From NCBI GenBank assembly GCA_944391285.1, contig CALXSY010000017.1, positions 1 to 40,609 of the forward strand: 40,609 nt of DNA, written 5' to 3'. The stretch's first letter is position 1, and each line of letters begins with the position of its first letter. Made by a program: the position numbers and the translations under genes. The DNA is from an uncultured Clostridia bacterium (lineage in GTDB: Bacteria; Bacillota; Peptococcia; Peptococcales; Peptococcaceae). Below the pieces are notes generated by a model. It searched no databases. It worked only from the letters and a program-made list of their open reading frames with translations, and was not told the DNA's origin. This document shows, piece by piece, positions 16,429 through 24,783 of the stretch.

Positions 16429-17651
16429 AAATAGCGATTATCGGCGGCGGCGCCGGCGGTTTAGCGGCAGCTTTAGCTTGTGCCGGCAAAGCTCAAGTTA
16501 CTATTTATGAAAAAGAGCCCCGCTTGGGGCGCAAGCTTTTAGCCACCGGCAACGGCCGGTGCAATCTCACCAACCGCCATACTGATTTAACCCGTTACCA
16601 CGGCAAAAATACCGCCTTTGCCCAATACGCCTTAGAAGCTTTTCCGCCCAAGAAGGTGGAGGAAATCTTCGCCTCCTTAGGCGTAGCGACTGTTTTGGAA
16701 GACTGGGGACGCATCTTTCCCCGCAGCGGACAAGCTCAGGCTGTTTTGGATAATTTGCGCCTTTTTTTAAAGCTCAAAGGCGCAGAAGAAATGGTTGACT
16801 GCCCTATCAAAAGCATCGTTCCTTTGAAAAAAGGCTTTAACCTCATCAGCGAGAAAGGCAAATTTTTTGCCGACAAGGTTATCATCGCCTCCGGCAGTGC
16901 CGCTGCTCCTCATTTGGGCGGCAGTATGGACAGCTACCGTCTGCTTACCGACTTAGGGCACCAATTAGTGCCGGTGAGCGAAGCCATCGTGCAGTTAAAA
17001 TCCTCTTTCGGTGCCATCAAAGCTTTAAGCGGGCAAAAATTTAACGGTTCGGCGCAGTTAATCATTGACGGCCGCCCGCAAAGAAAAGAGGACGGCGAAA
17101 TCTTATTTACCGACTACGGCTTGTCAGGCTTGCCTATTCTCCAGTTATCCGCTTCGGCAATACAGAGTCTCAATAAGAAAAAGAGCGTAACTATTGCCTT
17201 AGACTTGGTGCCGGAGTATACTTTAAAAGAATTCTGCTCCTTTTTAACGGCACGGAAAAATCAGCGATCGCAGATTCCTTTAGAGGATTTCTTAAGCGGC
17301 TTTTTCCCCAAGCGCATCGCTCAGCAGTTAATCAAAGCGGCTATCAATGCTCCCTTAAGCCGCCTGAGCCAAAGCCTTACGGCAGAGGAATTAGCAGCCA
17401 TCGCCCAGACAGCTAAAGCCTGGCAGTTTCCCATTTCCGGCTCCATGGGTTTCAAAAACGCCCAGGCGGCCTCTGGCGGTATCGCCACATGCGATTTTTA
17501 TGCCGAAACTTTAGAATCAAAAATTATTAAAAATCTCTATACTTGCGGTGAAATTTTGGATATCACCGGTGATTGCGGCGGTTTTAACCTGCAATGGGCA
17601 TGGGCAAGCGGATTTTTAGCCGGATTTTCTGCCGCCAAAAACACAGTTTAA
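16425..17651 (+). CDS. HI0933-like NAD(P)/FAD-dependent oxidoreductase
   Basis: The 408-residue flavoprotein has an N-terminal Rossmann fold IAIIGGGAGGLAAALAC and the family motif LGRKLLATGNGRCNLTN. The C-terminus has GGFNLQWAWASGFLAG, where FAD is held. Characterised relatives include BaiN, proposed to act in bile-acid dehydroxylation, but most members have unknown substrates. The start at 16425 is fixed by AAAGGAGG upstream and by the ATGA overlap with the DUF4446 gene; an upstream in-frame ATG at 16266 is inside that gene and was rejected. Confidence 0.9.
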   Translation: MKIAIIGGGAGGLAAALACAGKAQVTIYEKEPRLGRKLLATGNGRCNLTNRHTDLTRYHGKNTAFAQYALEAFPPKKVEEIFASLGVATVLEDWGRIFPRSGQAQAVLDNLRLFLKLKGAEEMVDCPIKSIVPLKKGFNLISEKGKFFADKVIIASGSAAAPHLGGSMDSYRLLTDLGHQLVPVSEAIVQLKSSFGAIKALSGQKFNGSAQLIIDGRPQRKEDGEILFTDYGLSGLPILQLSASAIQSLNKKKSVTIALDLVPEYTLKEFCSFLTARKNQRSQIPLEDFLSGFFPKRIAQQLIKAAINAPLSRLSQSLTAEELAAIAQTAKAWQFPISGSMGFKNAQAASGGIATCDFYAETLESKIIKNLYTCGEILDITGDCGGFNLQWAWASGFLAGFSAAKNTV

Positions 17652-17699
17652 TCACATTTGGGTGATAAAATGATTGAAAAAACTTTTGGAGGAATACAT

Positions 17700-18932
17700 A
17701 TGTCCCGTTCATCACGCAAGCAAGTTAAACCATCTCGCCAAAATTGGCTGAGCTATGCTTTAGTATTGCTTTTCTCAACTCTATTTATCGTTGTCGGCTC
17801 TTTCGTCACCGATTTTCACTTAGGCTTCTCCAACGAAGGAGTTGCCCCCATCCGCTCGGAGGTCGTGGAAATTGTCAGCGACAACACCGTTTCCTCAATC
17901 AACAGCATGGGCTATGAGGTAAAAAACGGTCAAGTGGTCTTTGATGCCCTCATTAAAAGCGGTGAATTAAAAGGGCAAACCGTCCAAGCTATTCAAACCT
18001 TTGACGAATATATGACTATTACCCCTAAGCAAATTGAACCCGGTGACAAAGTCATCATCTACGAATCCACCGGTTTTGACTACGGTGTGGATTATATTTT
18101 CACCGAATACATCCGCAGTGATGCCATGCTGGGCTTAACCATCTTTTTCTGTTTGCTTTTAGTAGGCTTCGGCAAGATGAAAGGCTTAAACACCCTTATT
18201 TCCTTAGCCTTTACCTGTCTGGCGGTCTTTCAGGTCTTTATTCCGGCAGTGCTCTCCGGCTACAATATTTATTTATGGGCGATTATCATCTGTATCTACA
18301 CCACCATCATGACTATTTTCCTGGTAAGCGGCGTAGGGAGAAAATCATGGGTAGCTATCTTAGGCTGTCTGGGCGGTATTTTGTGTGCGGGACTGATGAT
18401 GATTATCATGAATCAAATCATTCATCTCACCGGTATGACTTCCGAAGACGCCTTATATCTGAAAACGTCCATTACCTGGGTGCAGTTAGATTTAGTTGCT
18501 GTCTGTTTTGCCGGCATCATCATCGGCGCTATGGGTGCGGTTATGGACGTATCCATGTCCATCGCTTCCTCGCTGTGGGAATTAAAGGTGCAAAATCCCT
18601 CTTTAACTGTCCGCCAGATGATTTCCTCCGGCGTGGCTATCTCCAGGGATATCATGGGCACTATGGCCAACACCTTGATTTTAGCTTATATCGGCAGCTC
18701 ACTGCCTACTGCTTTGCTCTTATTTTCTTATTACGGCAGTATCCCATTCGAGCTTTTCAATATGGAAATGATTGTTTCGCAGATTCTGCGAGCTTTAGTA
18801 GGCAGTATCGGCATATTAATGACTCTGCCTTTAAGCACCGTTTTAGGCGCTTGGCTTTACCGCCGGGTGCGGGGTGCTGACAAAGCAGAAAAGCCTGCGG
18901 AAATATCCTATTTTGAGGAGGACTTGCCATGA
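17700..18932 (+). CDS. YibE/F family membrane protein
   Basis: The 410-residue protein has one N-terminal membrane segment (about 18-38), an extracytoplasmic region (about 40-145), then seven or eight membrane helices. It matches the YibE/F family: GDKVIIYES near the end of the soluble part, a GFGKMKGLNTLISLAFT segment, MGAVMDVSMSIASSLWE and MGTMANTLILAYIGSSLP. The transported substrate is unknown. The start at 17700 has GGAGG 7 bases upstream; the ORF extends upstream to 17658 without a ribosome site. It overlaps the cvpA-like gene by ATGA. Confidence 0.88.
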   Translation: MSRSSRKQVKPSRQNWLSYALVLLFSTLFIVVGSFVTDFHLGFSNEGVAPIRSEVVEIVSDNTVSSINSMGYEVKNGQVVFDALIKSGELKGQTVQAIQTFDEYMTITPKQIEPGDKVIIYESTGFDYGVDYIFTEYIRSDAMLGLTIFFCLLLVGFGKMKGLNTLISLAFTCLAVFQVFIPAVLSGYNIYLWAIIICIYTTIMTIFLVSGVGRKSWVAILGCLGGILCAGLMMIIMNQIIHLTGMTSEDALYLKTSITWVQLDLVAVCFAGIIIGAMGAVMDVSMSIASSLWELKVQNPSLTVRQMISSGVAISRDIMGTMANTLILAYIGSSLPTALLLFSYYGSIPFELFNMEMIVSQILRALVGSIGILMTLPLSTVLGAWLYRRVRGADKAEKPAEISYFEEDLP

Positions 18933-19627
18933 TTGATTTGGTGGTAGTGCTGATTTTTGCCGTCTTTGCCTTCTTAGGCTACCAAAAAGGCTTAGTCAGC
19001 AGCCTGATCGGCTTTTTCGGCAATATTTTGGCTTTGCTCTGCGCCTGGGCGTTTAAAGATTCCGCCGCCGCAATAATTGACAAGCAGTTTGCTTTAAGTG
19101 CAAAATTTGGGCAAAATCTTTCCCAAATCATTCCCATGCCGGAGGATATCGGCGGCAAAATGGCGAATTTCGATGCCTTAGGCTCCTTTTACAGCTGGCT
19201 GGAGTCTACGCCTCTCCCTCAAGGGGTGCGCAGTCAGCTCATTGCCAGCATGCAGGAGAGCATCAATAACTTAGCCCAAGCCCAGTACGCTACTCTTTTG
19301 GACACCTTTGCCCAAGTAGTAGCCAGCTATCTGTTAATCGGCTTATGCTTTTTGGGACTGTGGCTGATTTTAAGCCTTTTAATCCATTTCGGCAGCAAAT
19401 TTATCGTGACTTTTGTTCATCATACGCCCATCATCGGCACTATCGACCATTTGGGCGGTTTAGTTATCAATTTAGCCTTAGTGGCAATTGTTTTAGCTGT
19501 TCTTTACGGCGTTTTGGAGGTTGCTGTCGAGGTGAGCGCCTTAGGAAGCGGCAGCTGGTTTGATGCCTTAAGCCAATCCAAAATTCTGCCTGCTCTGCAC
19601 AATTTATTTTTTGCTGACAAAATTTGA
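18929..19627 (+). CDS. CvpA family membrane protein
   Basis: The 232-residue protein has four membrane segments with a soluble middle part (about 50-125) and the family's opening pattern MIDLVVVLIFAVFAFLGYQK followed by GLVSSLIGFFGNI. The late TPIIGTIDHLGGLVINL matches the conserved end of CvpA domains. CvpA relates to colicin V production in E. coli and to envelope homeostasis elsewhere; the role here is not known. It is translationally coupled to the YibE/F gene upstream. Confidence 0.85.
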   Translation: MIDLVVVLIFAVFAFLGYQKGLVSSLIGFFGNILALLCAWAFKDSAAAIIDKQFALSAKFGQNLSQIIPMPEDIGGKMANFDALGSFYSWLESTPLPQGVRSQLIASMQESINNLAQAQYATLLDTFAQVVASYLLIGLCFLGLWLILSLLIHFGSKFIVTFVHHTPIIGTIDHLGGLVINLALVAIVLAVLYGVLEVAVEVSALGSGSWFDALSQSKILPALHNLFFADKI

Positions 19628-19635
19628 GGTGAATT

Positions 19636-20577
19636 ATGCATTATCGGGAATACTCAACCTATCTAATCGAAAAATACGGCGAGCGGGTCTATAAGCTTCC
19701 CGTTTCCTTAAACGGTCTCACCTGCCCCAACAGAGACGGCAATATTTCCTTTGGCGGATGCAGTTTTTGCGATGCCACCGGCAGCGGTTTCCAATGCCTG
19801 CCCAAGGATTGGTCGGTCACTGCCCAGTTAGAGGAAAACAAAGCCTTCTATCACCGCCGTTTCGGGGCTAAGAAGTTTATCGCTTATTTGCAGAGTTTTT
19901 CCAACACTTATATGCCCTTTGAACGCTTGCAGGAAGTGATGGAGGAGGTTTGTGCTTTCCCTGATTTAGTAGCAATCTCCCTTTCTACCCGTCCCGACTG
20001 CGTAAATGAGCGTTATTTGTCGTATTTATCTTCGCTTGCTCAAAGCAGGAATTTGGATATCGATATCGAATTAGGTTTACAGACGGTGAATTATCATACC
20101 TTAAAGGCGATCAATCGGGGACATACCCTGGCAGAATACATCGACGCTGTCCTGCGCATCAAGCGCCATCAGCTCACTACTACTGCCCATGTAATCTTAA
20201 ATCTCCCCGGGGATACCTTGGACGATGTCATCGAAACAGCTAAGGTTTTATCGGCTTTAGCAGTCGATGGGGTAAAAATTCATTCCTTATACATTACCGG
20301 CGGCACTAAGCTGGCGCAAAGCTATGTGAGCGGAGAATTTACCCTTATTTCCATGGAAGAATACATCGCCTGGGCGGTCAGCTTTTTGGAATATCTCCAC
20401 CCTAAGATCGTAATTCAGCGTCTGGTGGGCAAAGGTCCACAGGATAATTTGATTTTCGGCAATTGGGACAGCAGCTGGTGGAAAATCCGAGATTCTATCG
20501 AAGAAGAATTAATTAAGCAAAATTCCTATCAAGGGAAAAAGTGTGATTATCTGAACGGACATGCCTTAAAATTTTAA
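19636..20577 (+). CDS. YtqA/YhcC-type radical SAM protein (TIGR01212)
   Basis: The 313-residue protein carries a radical SAM cluster motif in the spacing of this subfamily: LTCPNRDG followed by GGCSFCDATG. The neighbours YLQSFSNTYMP, ISLSTRPDCV and ELGLQTVNYHTLKAINRGH are characteristic of TIGR01212 (E. coli YhcC, Bacillus YtqA). The reaction is unknown; tRNA or metabolite modification is often proposed. The AGGTG ribosome site lies within the 8-base gap after cvpA, so it is part of the same transcript. Confidence 0.92.
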   Translation: MHYREYSTYLIEKYGERVYKLPVSLNGLTCPNRDGNISFGGCSFCDATGSGFQCLPKDWSVTAQLEENKAFYHRRFGAKKFIAYLQSFSNTYMPFERLQEVMEEVCAFPDLVAISLSTRPDCVNERYLSYLSSLAQSRNLDIDIELGLQTVNYHTLKAINRGHTLAEYIDAVLRIKRHQLTTTAHVILNLPGDTLDDVIETAKVLSALAVDGVKIHSLYITGGTKLAQSYVSGEFTLISMEEYIAWAVSFLEYLHPKIVIQRLVGKGPQDNLIFGNWDSSWWKIRDSIEEELIKQNSYQGKKCDYLNGHALKF

Positions 20578-20606
20578 GCGAAAGCTTTGAAAAAGGTGTG
20601 GTAGGA

Positions 20607-21491
20607 ATGGTTTTATTCAGAAGCAAGAAGTATCAAGAGAAAATGAAGCAAAATCTGCTGCCGGAGCTTAGCTCTAATGATAGCGCGGCTAAAGCTTCGG
20701 CTGTGCGCTTTTTAACCCCCGGCGACGATGAGGAGCTTTATTTTAAAGCCTGGGAAAGCTTAGACGAAAATGCCAAAAAACGTTTAAGCCTCTCCCTTTG
20801 GCAGGACAGGCTGGATACCCTGCTTTCCGGCTTCGCCAAAAGCTCTCCGGAGTGGCAGATTAAAATTATCGAAACTCTCTCCTTTATCCGCAAAAAAGAG
20901 GCGGTTGATTTTTTGGTCGAAGCCTTAAAAAGCCCCGATGAAATGGTGCGTTTAGCTTGCGCTCAAGCCCTGCGCAAGCAAGAGCCAACCTTGATTTTGG
21001 AGCCGATGGTTGAGGCTTTAGCCAAACCGGAAGTTTTTCTGGCGGCGAGAGTTTATGATGTTTTAAGCGAAATCGGCGTGCTTTTGGTGCCGTTGATTTT
21101 GCAGAAGCTTGCCTCTGCCACCGGCGAAGGCAAGACGGTGATGATTCAGCTTTTGGCAGCCTTCGGCGATGAATCGGTAGCCGAAAATATTTACGCCGCC
21201 GCCCAAGGTGAATCTTACAGCGTGCGCAAAGCCGCCTGCGAAGCTTACGGCAAGCTGGGCGGCAAAGAAAGCGGCGAATATTTGAGCCAGTATTTGTTTG
21301 ACAGCGACTGGCAGATCAGACTTTTGGCTGTGCAGGGGTTAAAAAAACTGCGCTATCGCCAAGCCTTGCCGCAGCTGGAAGCGGCAGGCAAGAAAGAAAA
21401 CGATCCGCAGGTCAAAATATTGATCGACGCCCTGCTCAAGCAATGGCAAAACGGTGAAATCATCATCATGCAGCAGTGGAAACGGGCTTAA
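20607..21491 (+). CDS. HEAT-repeat protein
   Basis: The 294-residue soluble protein is built from about five HEAT/PBS-lyase-type helical repeats between residues 75 and 280, for example EAVDFLVEALKSPDEMVRLA, YSVRKAACEAYGKLGG and WQIRLLAVQGLKKLR. Such solenoids bind proteins or act as scaffolds. An ATG at 20607 is favoured over the GTG at 20598 because AAAAGG lies about 10 bases upstream. Its stop lies 23 bases before the MscS start; the consistent coupling suggests a shared role, which is inference. Confidence 0.8.
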   Translation: MVLFRSKKYQEKMKQNLLPELSSNDSAAKASAVRFLTPGDDEELYFKAWESLDENAKKRLSLSLWQDRLDTLLSGFAKSSPEWQIKIIETLSFIRKKEAVDFLVEALKSPDEMVRLACAQALRKQEPTLILEPMVEALAKPEVFLAARVYDVLSEIGVLLVPLILQKLASATGEGKTVMIQLLAAFGDESVAENIYAAAQGESYSVRKAACEAYGKLGGKESGEYLSQYLFDSDWQIRLLAVQGLKKLRYRQALPQLEAAGKKENDPQVKILIDALLKQWQNGEIIIMQQWKRA

Positions 21492-21514
21492 AAATTACAA
21501 ACGGAGATGTGCCA

Positions 21515-22414
21515 ATGAACGAACTACTGAACACTTTAGGGGATATTACTTCTGCGGAAGGCGAAAATTTAGAACAATTGGCGGAAGTCTTTTCGCCGGG
21601 TTTTCTCGCCAATACCGCTTCTCTTATCTTTCAAATTATCGTCTTAACCGGACTGATTTTTATTCTCCGGCGCTTGTTAAACACTATTGTGGACAAGCTG
21701 ATGAGCAACCGCCTGACCAGCGAAATCAATGAACGCACCGGCAGAGATAACAACCGCATTTCCACTCTGCAAAGGCTTTTTAAGAGTATTATCAACTACG
21801 TCCTCTACTTCATCTTAGCCATGGGTGTCTTGGATATGCTGGGAGTCAATATTACCGCTATTTTAGCCGGTGCCGGTATTGCTTCCTTAGCAGTAGCCTT
21901 CGGTGCCCAAAAAATCGTGCAGGATTTAATCAGCGGCTTATTCATCATTTTGGAGAACCAATATTCCGTCGGCGAATACATTAAAATCGGTGATATCATA
22001 GGCAAGGTTGAAGAAATCGGCATGAAAACCACCAAAATCGCCAGCTATAACGGCGAAGTGGTTTCGGTGCCTAACGGCAATATGCAGACTATCATCAACT
22101 ACAGCCGCTATCCACAGCGCCGCAATGTCGATGTTGGTGTCGCTTACGAAGAGGACACCGACCACGCTATCCAAGCTATTGAGCTCGCCTGCCAAAAAGT
22201 CAACAGCGGCGAACTGGCCATTCATCTGGCGGAGAAATGCCATACCTTAGGTGTTTTCGAACTGGCTGACAGCAGTGTCGTCATCCGCACTACCTTTACT
22301 GCTTATGACTGGAAGCAGGTAAGTATTGAAATGGCATTGCGCCAAGCCATCAAGGACACTTTGGTCAGCGAAAACGTGGAAATATCCTATCCCAAGCTGC
22401 AGCTTATGCAATAA
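21515..22414 (+). CDS. Small-conductance mechanosensitive channel MscS
   Basis: The 299-residue channel has three N-terminal membrane helices (about 30-50, 90-110, 115-135). The pore-lining TM3 AGIASLAVAFGAQKIVQDLI is followed by the conserved beta domain GLFIILENQYSVGEYIKIG and VSVPNGNMQTIINYSR. It opens under membrane tension to release solutes on hypo-osmotic shock. The start at 21515 has GGAG 8 bases upstream; the longer in-frame reading begins inside the HEAT gene. In many Firmicutes mscS sits just before DUF951 and rpsF, as here. Confidence 0.95.
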   Translation: MNELLNTLGDITSAEGENLEQLAEVFSPGFLANTASLIFQIIVLTGLIFILRRLLNTIVDKLMSNRLTSEINERTGRDNNRISTLQRLFKSIINYVLYFILAMGVLDMLGVNITAILAGAGIASLAVAFGAQKIVQDLISGLFIILENQYSVGEYIKIGDIIGKVEEIGMKTTKIASYNGEVVSVPNGNMQTIINYSRYPQRRNVDVGVAYEEDTDHAIQAIELACQKVNSGELAIHLAEKCHTLGVFELADSSVVIRTTFTAYDWKQVSIEMALRQAIKDTLVSENVEISYPKLQLMQ

Positions 22415-22435
22415 CAATCTCTGGAGGAATACTTT

Positions 22436-22639
22436 ATGCCAATGAAGCTCAATGTGGGCGATATCGTCCAAACCAAAAAAAGCCACCCCTGCGGCGGCAA
22501 TCAATGGGAAATCACCCGTACCGGCATGGATTTCCGCATTCGCTGCACCACCTGCGGTCACGAGACTTGGATCAGCCGGGTAAAATTGGAGAAATCCATC
22601 AAAAAAATCATCTTATCTGTGGAAAATAATGATAAATAA
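22436..22639 (+). CDS. DUF951 family protein
   Basis: This 67-residue protein is a complete DUF951 member. Conserved features are VGDIVQTKKSHPCGGNQWEI and RIRCTTCGHETWISR, with Cys in HPCGG and CTTC that may hold zinc. It is ubiquitous in Firmicutes between mscS/ychF and rpsF; the function is not known, although the small OB-like fold next to ribosomal genes suggests RNA or ribosome binding. GGAGG precedes the ATG and a terminator follows. Confidence 0.95.
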   Translation: MPMKLNVGDIVQTKKSHPCGGNQWEITRTGMDFRIRCTTCGHETWISRVKLEKSIKKIILSVENNDK

Positions 22640-22648
22640 ATTTTATTT

Positions 22649-22679
22649 ACCTATCTCTTGCATGGGATAGGTTTTTTTG
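22649..22679 (+). terminator. Terminator after DUF951
   Basis: ACCTATCTC / GGGATAGGT (22649-22657 with 22664-22672, one G-U pair), loop TTGCAT, then TTTTTTT. The loop also supplies the -35 hexamer of the rpsF promoter. Confidence 0.85.
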
Positions 22680-22686
22680 TTATAAT
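22658..22686 (+). promoter_or_regulatory. Promoter of the rpsF-ssb-rpsR operon
   Basis: TTGCAT (22658-22663), exactly 17 bases, TATAAT (22681-22686). The -35 lies in the loop of the upstream terminator. Predicted start is about 22693, giving a leader of about 55 bases. Confidence 0.75.
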
Positions 22687-22699
22687 ATTTAACTGTAAA

Positions 22700-22736
22700 T
22701 CCCTGCTCTGTAGACAGAGCCTTTAGTCCGGGGGGA
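22700..22736 (+). promoter_or_regulatory. Candidate S6:S18-binding leader motif
   Basis: In the rpsF leader a perfect inner hairpin GCTCTG-TAGA-CAGAGC (22705-22720) sits above an outer stem TCCC/GGGA (22700-22703 with 22733-22736). The 3' side bulge contains CCG (22728-22730), just before the AGGAGG ribosome site. A CCG bulge next to a hairpin ahead of rpsF is the hallmark of the autoregulatory S6:S18 mRNA motif, which mimics helix 22 of 16S rRNA. The fold was drawn by eye. Confidence 0.55.
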
Positions 22737-22748
22737 GGAGGTGCAACT

Positions 22749-23039
22749 ATGCGTGCATATGAATTGTTTTATATGATCAAAACCGACATCACCGAGGAGC
22801 AAACCGAAGCTGTTATCGAAAAATTCAACGGCATTTTAGCTCGTGAAGGTGCTGAGGTAACCGCTGTTGACAAATGGGGCAAACGTAAACTTGCTTACAT
22901 CATCGACAAAAAATATCGTGACGGTTACTATGTTTTGGTTAAATTTAACGGCTCTCCAGCAGCTGTTAAAGAAGCAGATCGTTTGCTGAAAATCGATGAC
23001 AATGTTTTGCGTCATATGATTACTAAAGTCGGCGAATAA
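22749..23039 (+). CDS. rpsF: 30S ribosomal protein S6
   Basis: The 96-residue protein matches bacterial S6 over its full length: [38 protein letters not shown] (conserved WGKRKLAY) and a C-terminal [12 protein letters not shown]. It binds S18 in the central domain of the 30S subunit. AGGAGG lies 7 bases before the start. It is the first gene of the classical rpsF-ssb-rpsR operon, probably controlled by the S6:S18 complex through the leader. Confidence 0.98.
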   Translation: MRAYELFYMIKTDITEEQTEAVIEKFNGILAREGAEVTAVDKWGKRKLAYIIDKKYRDGYYVLVKFNGSPAAVKEADRLLKIDDNVLRHMITKVGE

Positions 23040-23056
23040 TTGAAAGGGGCGAGGTT

Positions 23057-23455
23057 ATGAATAAAATTATCCTTATCGGTCGTTTGACCAGAGACCCTGA
23101 ATTACGCTATACCCCTAACGGCGCTGCCGTTTGCAGCTTTACCTTGGCTGTTGACCGTCCGTTTACCAATCAGGGGGGCAATAGGGAAGCCGATTTTATC
23201 AATATTGTCGTCTGGAATAAGCAAGGCGAAAACTGTGCCAAATATCTGTCCAAAGGCAGACAGGCTGCGGTTGAAGGACGTTTGCAGATCCGTTCTTACG
23301 ATGGTAATGACGGACAAAGACGTTATGTCACCGAAGTTATTGCCGATCGGGTAGAATTTATCGGCGGAGGCGGAAATACTAATTCCTCACCGCGCAATAA
23401 TGATGATAATTTTGGCACGGAGATAGATTTTGATGATACCGAGATTCCCTTTTAA
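23057..23455 (+). CDS. ssb: Single-stranded DNA-binding protein
   Basis: The 132-residue protein has an N-terminal OB fold ([41 protein letters not shown] in two conserved blocks), a short glycine/asparagine-rich linker and the acidic C-terminal tip DFDDTEIPF that recruits replication and repair partners. It coats ssDNA during replication and recombination. At 132 residues it is on the short side for SSB but complete. It sits between rpsF and rpsR, as in most Firmicutes. Confidence 0.97.
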   Translation: MNKIILIGRLTRDPELRYTPNGAAVCSFTLAVDRPFTNQGGNREADFINIVVWNKQGENCAKYLSKGRQAAVEGRLQIRSYDGNDGQRRYVTEVIADRVEFIGGGGNTNSSPRNNDDNFGTEIDFDDTEIPF

Positions 23456-23480
23456 TTAATAAATTAAAGGAGTGAATACC

Positions 23481-23717
23481 ATGCCGAAAAGAGAACGCAA
23501 CGTGCGCAAAATGAAGAAAAAAGTTTGCGCATTCTGTGCTGAGAATGCTGAATACATTGATTATAAAGATGTGAACAAACTCAAAAAATATGTGACTGAA
23601 AAAGGTAAAATTTTACCCCGTCGCATTACCGGCAACTGCGCTAAACATCAGCGCGCTTTAACTGTTGCTATCAAAAGAGCAAGAGTTATGGCTTTATTGC
23701 CTTTTACCAATGACTGA
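23481..23717 (+). CDS. rpsR: 30S ribosomal protein S18
   Basis: The 78-residue basic protein shows [20 protein letters not shown] and the S18 core [20 protein letters not shown] followed by [25 protein letters not shown] plus later Cys make it a zinc-type S18. The ATG at 23481 has AAAGGAG 8 bases upstream; the GTG at 23472 overlaps that ribosome site and is rejected. It closes the operon, followed by a perfect terminator. Confidence 0.98.
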   Translation: MPKRERNVRKMKKKVCAFCAENAEYIDYKDVNKLKKYVTEKGKILPRRITGNCAKHQRALTVAIKRARVMALLPFTND

Positions 23718-23720
23718 TTT

Positions 23721-23748
23721 AAAGCGAAGCTTAGGCTTCGCTTTTTTT
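23721..23748 (+). terminator. Terminator of the rpsF operon
   Basis: Perfect 10-bp stem AAAGCGAAGC / GCTTCGCTTT (23721-23730 with 23735-23744), loop TTAG, followed by T-run. Confidence 0.92.
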
Positions 23749-23764
23749 TGAAGGAGGGATATTT

Positions 23765-24256
23765 TTGCCAAAAGTACCGTATACATTTTCCCAGCGCTTG
23801 CTTGAATCTTTGGGAATTATTTTAGTGATCTTTTACATAGGCTATATTTTCGTTACCTACCCTGCTTTGCCTGAGCAAATTCCCTCTCATTTTAACTTTG
23901 CCGGCGAAATCGATGCTTACAGCTCCAAAAATAGCTTTATTTTGGCAGCGGCAATCAGCGTGGGACTTTATCTTTTGGTGAGCGTAAGCCAGCGCTTCCC
24001 TTCTATTTGGAACGTGCCTAAGAAGAAAAATGCCAGCGAGGAAGATATTGCCCGCAAATACAGCTATTCTTTATCCCTGCTTTTATGGACCAAGCTGGAG
24101 ATGCTGCTTATTTTCTGGTTTATCAGCTATTGCACTGCCGGCGGAAGCAGTTTGCCCATCATTTTTCTGCCCTTAAGCATGTTTATTCTTTTCGGGACAG
24201 TGGGATATTATGCTTATCAAATGTGCCGCAAAAGAGTTAAGGAGGAAGAAAAATGA
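23765..24256 (+). CDS. DUF1648-domain membrane protein, TTG start
   Basis: The 163-residue protein has about four hydrophobic segments. After the first comes LPEQIPSHFNFAGEIDAYSS, the defining DUF1648 motif (LPxxIPxHFN.xGE). The start is TTG at 23765, supported by GGAGGG 6 bases upstream with no better ATG. DUF1648 proteins such as Bacillus SdpI relatives can act as immunity or signalling membrane proteins, but this short form has no assigned role. It overlaps the Rrf2 gene by ATGA, so the two are co-expressed. Confidence 0.85.
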   Translation: MPKVPYTFSQRLLESLGIILVIFYIGYIFVTYPALPEQIPSHFNFAGEIDAYSSKNSFILAAAISVGLYLLVSVSQRFPSIWNVPKKKNASEEDIARKYSYSLSLLLWTKLEMLLIFWFISYCTAGGSSLPIIFLPLSMFILFGTVGYYAYQMCRKRVKEEEK

Positions 24257-24666
24257 TTATTTCCACTAAAGGGCGCTACGCTTTGCGCATTATGCTGGAT
24301 TTGGCGGAGCATCAGGAGGACGGCTTTATCTCCTTAAAAACCATCTCCCAAAGGCAGGGTATCTCCATGAAATATCTGGAGAGCATCGTCGCTTTGCTCA
24401 ACAAAGCCAATCTTTTGGACAGCATGCGGGGCAAAGACGGCGGTTACAAGCTCAACCGCCCATTAGAGCAATACTCCGTCGCTGAAATAATCAAGCTCAC
24501 CGAAGGCTCATTAGCGCCGGTAGCTTGCCTGGAAAAAGGCGAGGGCTGCTGTCAGCGTTCCAACGAATGTTTGACTCTGCCTTTGTGGATTAACTTAGAA
24601 AAGCTGATTGACCAGTATCTTTCCTCCGTCACCTTAGAGGATATTTTAAATAAAAATCTCCGTTAA
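24253..24666 (+). CDS. Rrf2-family regulator with Fe-S-type cysteine cluster
   Basis: The 137-residue protein has the Rrf2 winged helix: IISTKGRYALRIMLDLAEH, ISMKYLESIVALLNKANLL and RGKDGGYKLNRP. The loop ACLEKGEGCCQRSNEC holds Cys92, Cys99/Cys100 and Cys106, close to the Cys92-x5-Cys98-x5-Cys104 ligands of IscR, so a [2Fe-2S] or similar cluster is likely. Regulators of this type sense Fe-S status, redox or NO. No iscS/iscU gene is adjacent, so the target is unknown. Translation is coupled to the DUF1648 gene. Confidence 0.9.
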   Translation: MIISTKGRYALRIMLDLAEHQEDGFISLKTISQRQGISMKYLESIVALLNKANLLDSMRGKDGGYKLNRPLEQYSVAEIIKLTEGSLAPVACLEKGEGCCQRSNECLTLPLWINLEKLIDQYLSSVTLEDILNKNLR

Positions 24667-24708
24667 GCCTTTTGAGCGCATTTCCAAGCTGCTCAAAGGG
24701 CTTTTTTC
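24666..24708 (+). terminator. Terminator after the Rrf2 gene
   Basis: AGCCTTTTGAGC / GCTCAAAGGGCT (24666-24677 with 24691-24702, one G-U pair), followed by TTTTTTC. The hairpin begins on the last base of the stop codon. Confidence 0.85.
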
Positions 24709-24736
24709 TTGACAATAGTATAAAATATGGTAGAAT
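24709..24736 (+). promoter_or_regulatory. Promoter of the NSS transporter gene
   Basis: TTGACA (24709-24714), 16 bases, TAGAAT (24731-24736), immediately after the preceding terminator. Confidence 0.65.
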
Positions 24737-24783
24737 ATTATTTATGATGCATTTCTTTTGGATTTAGTTTTAGGAGGTTTAAG

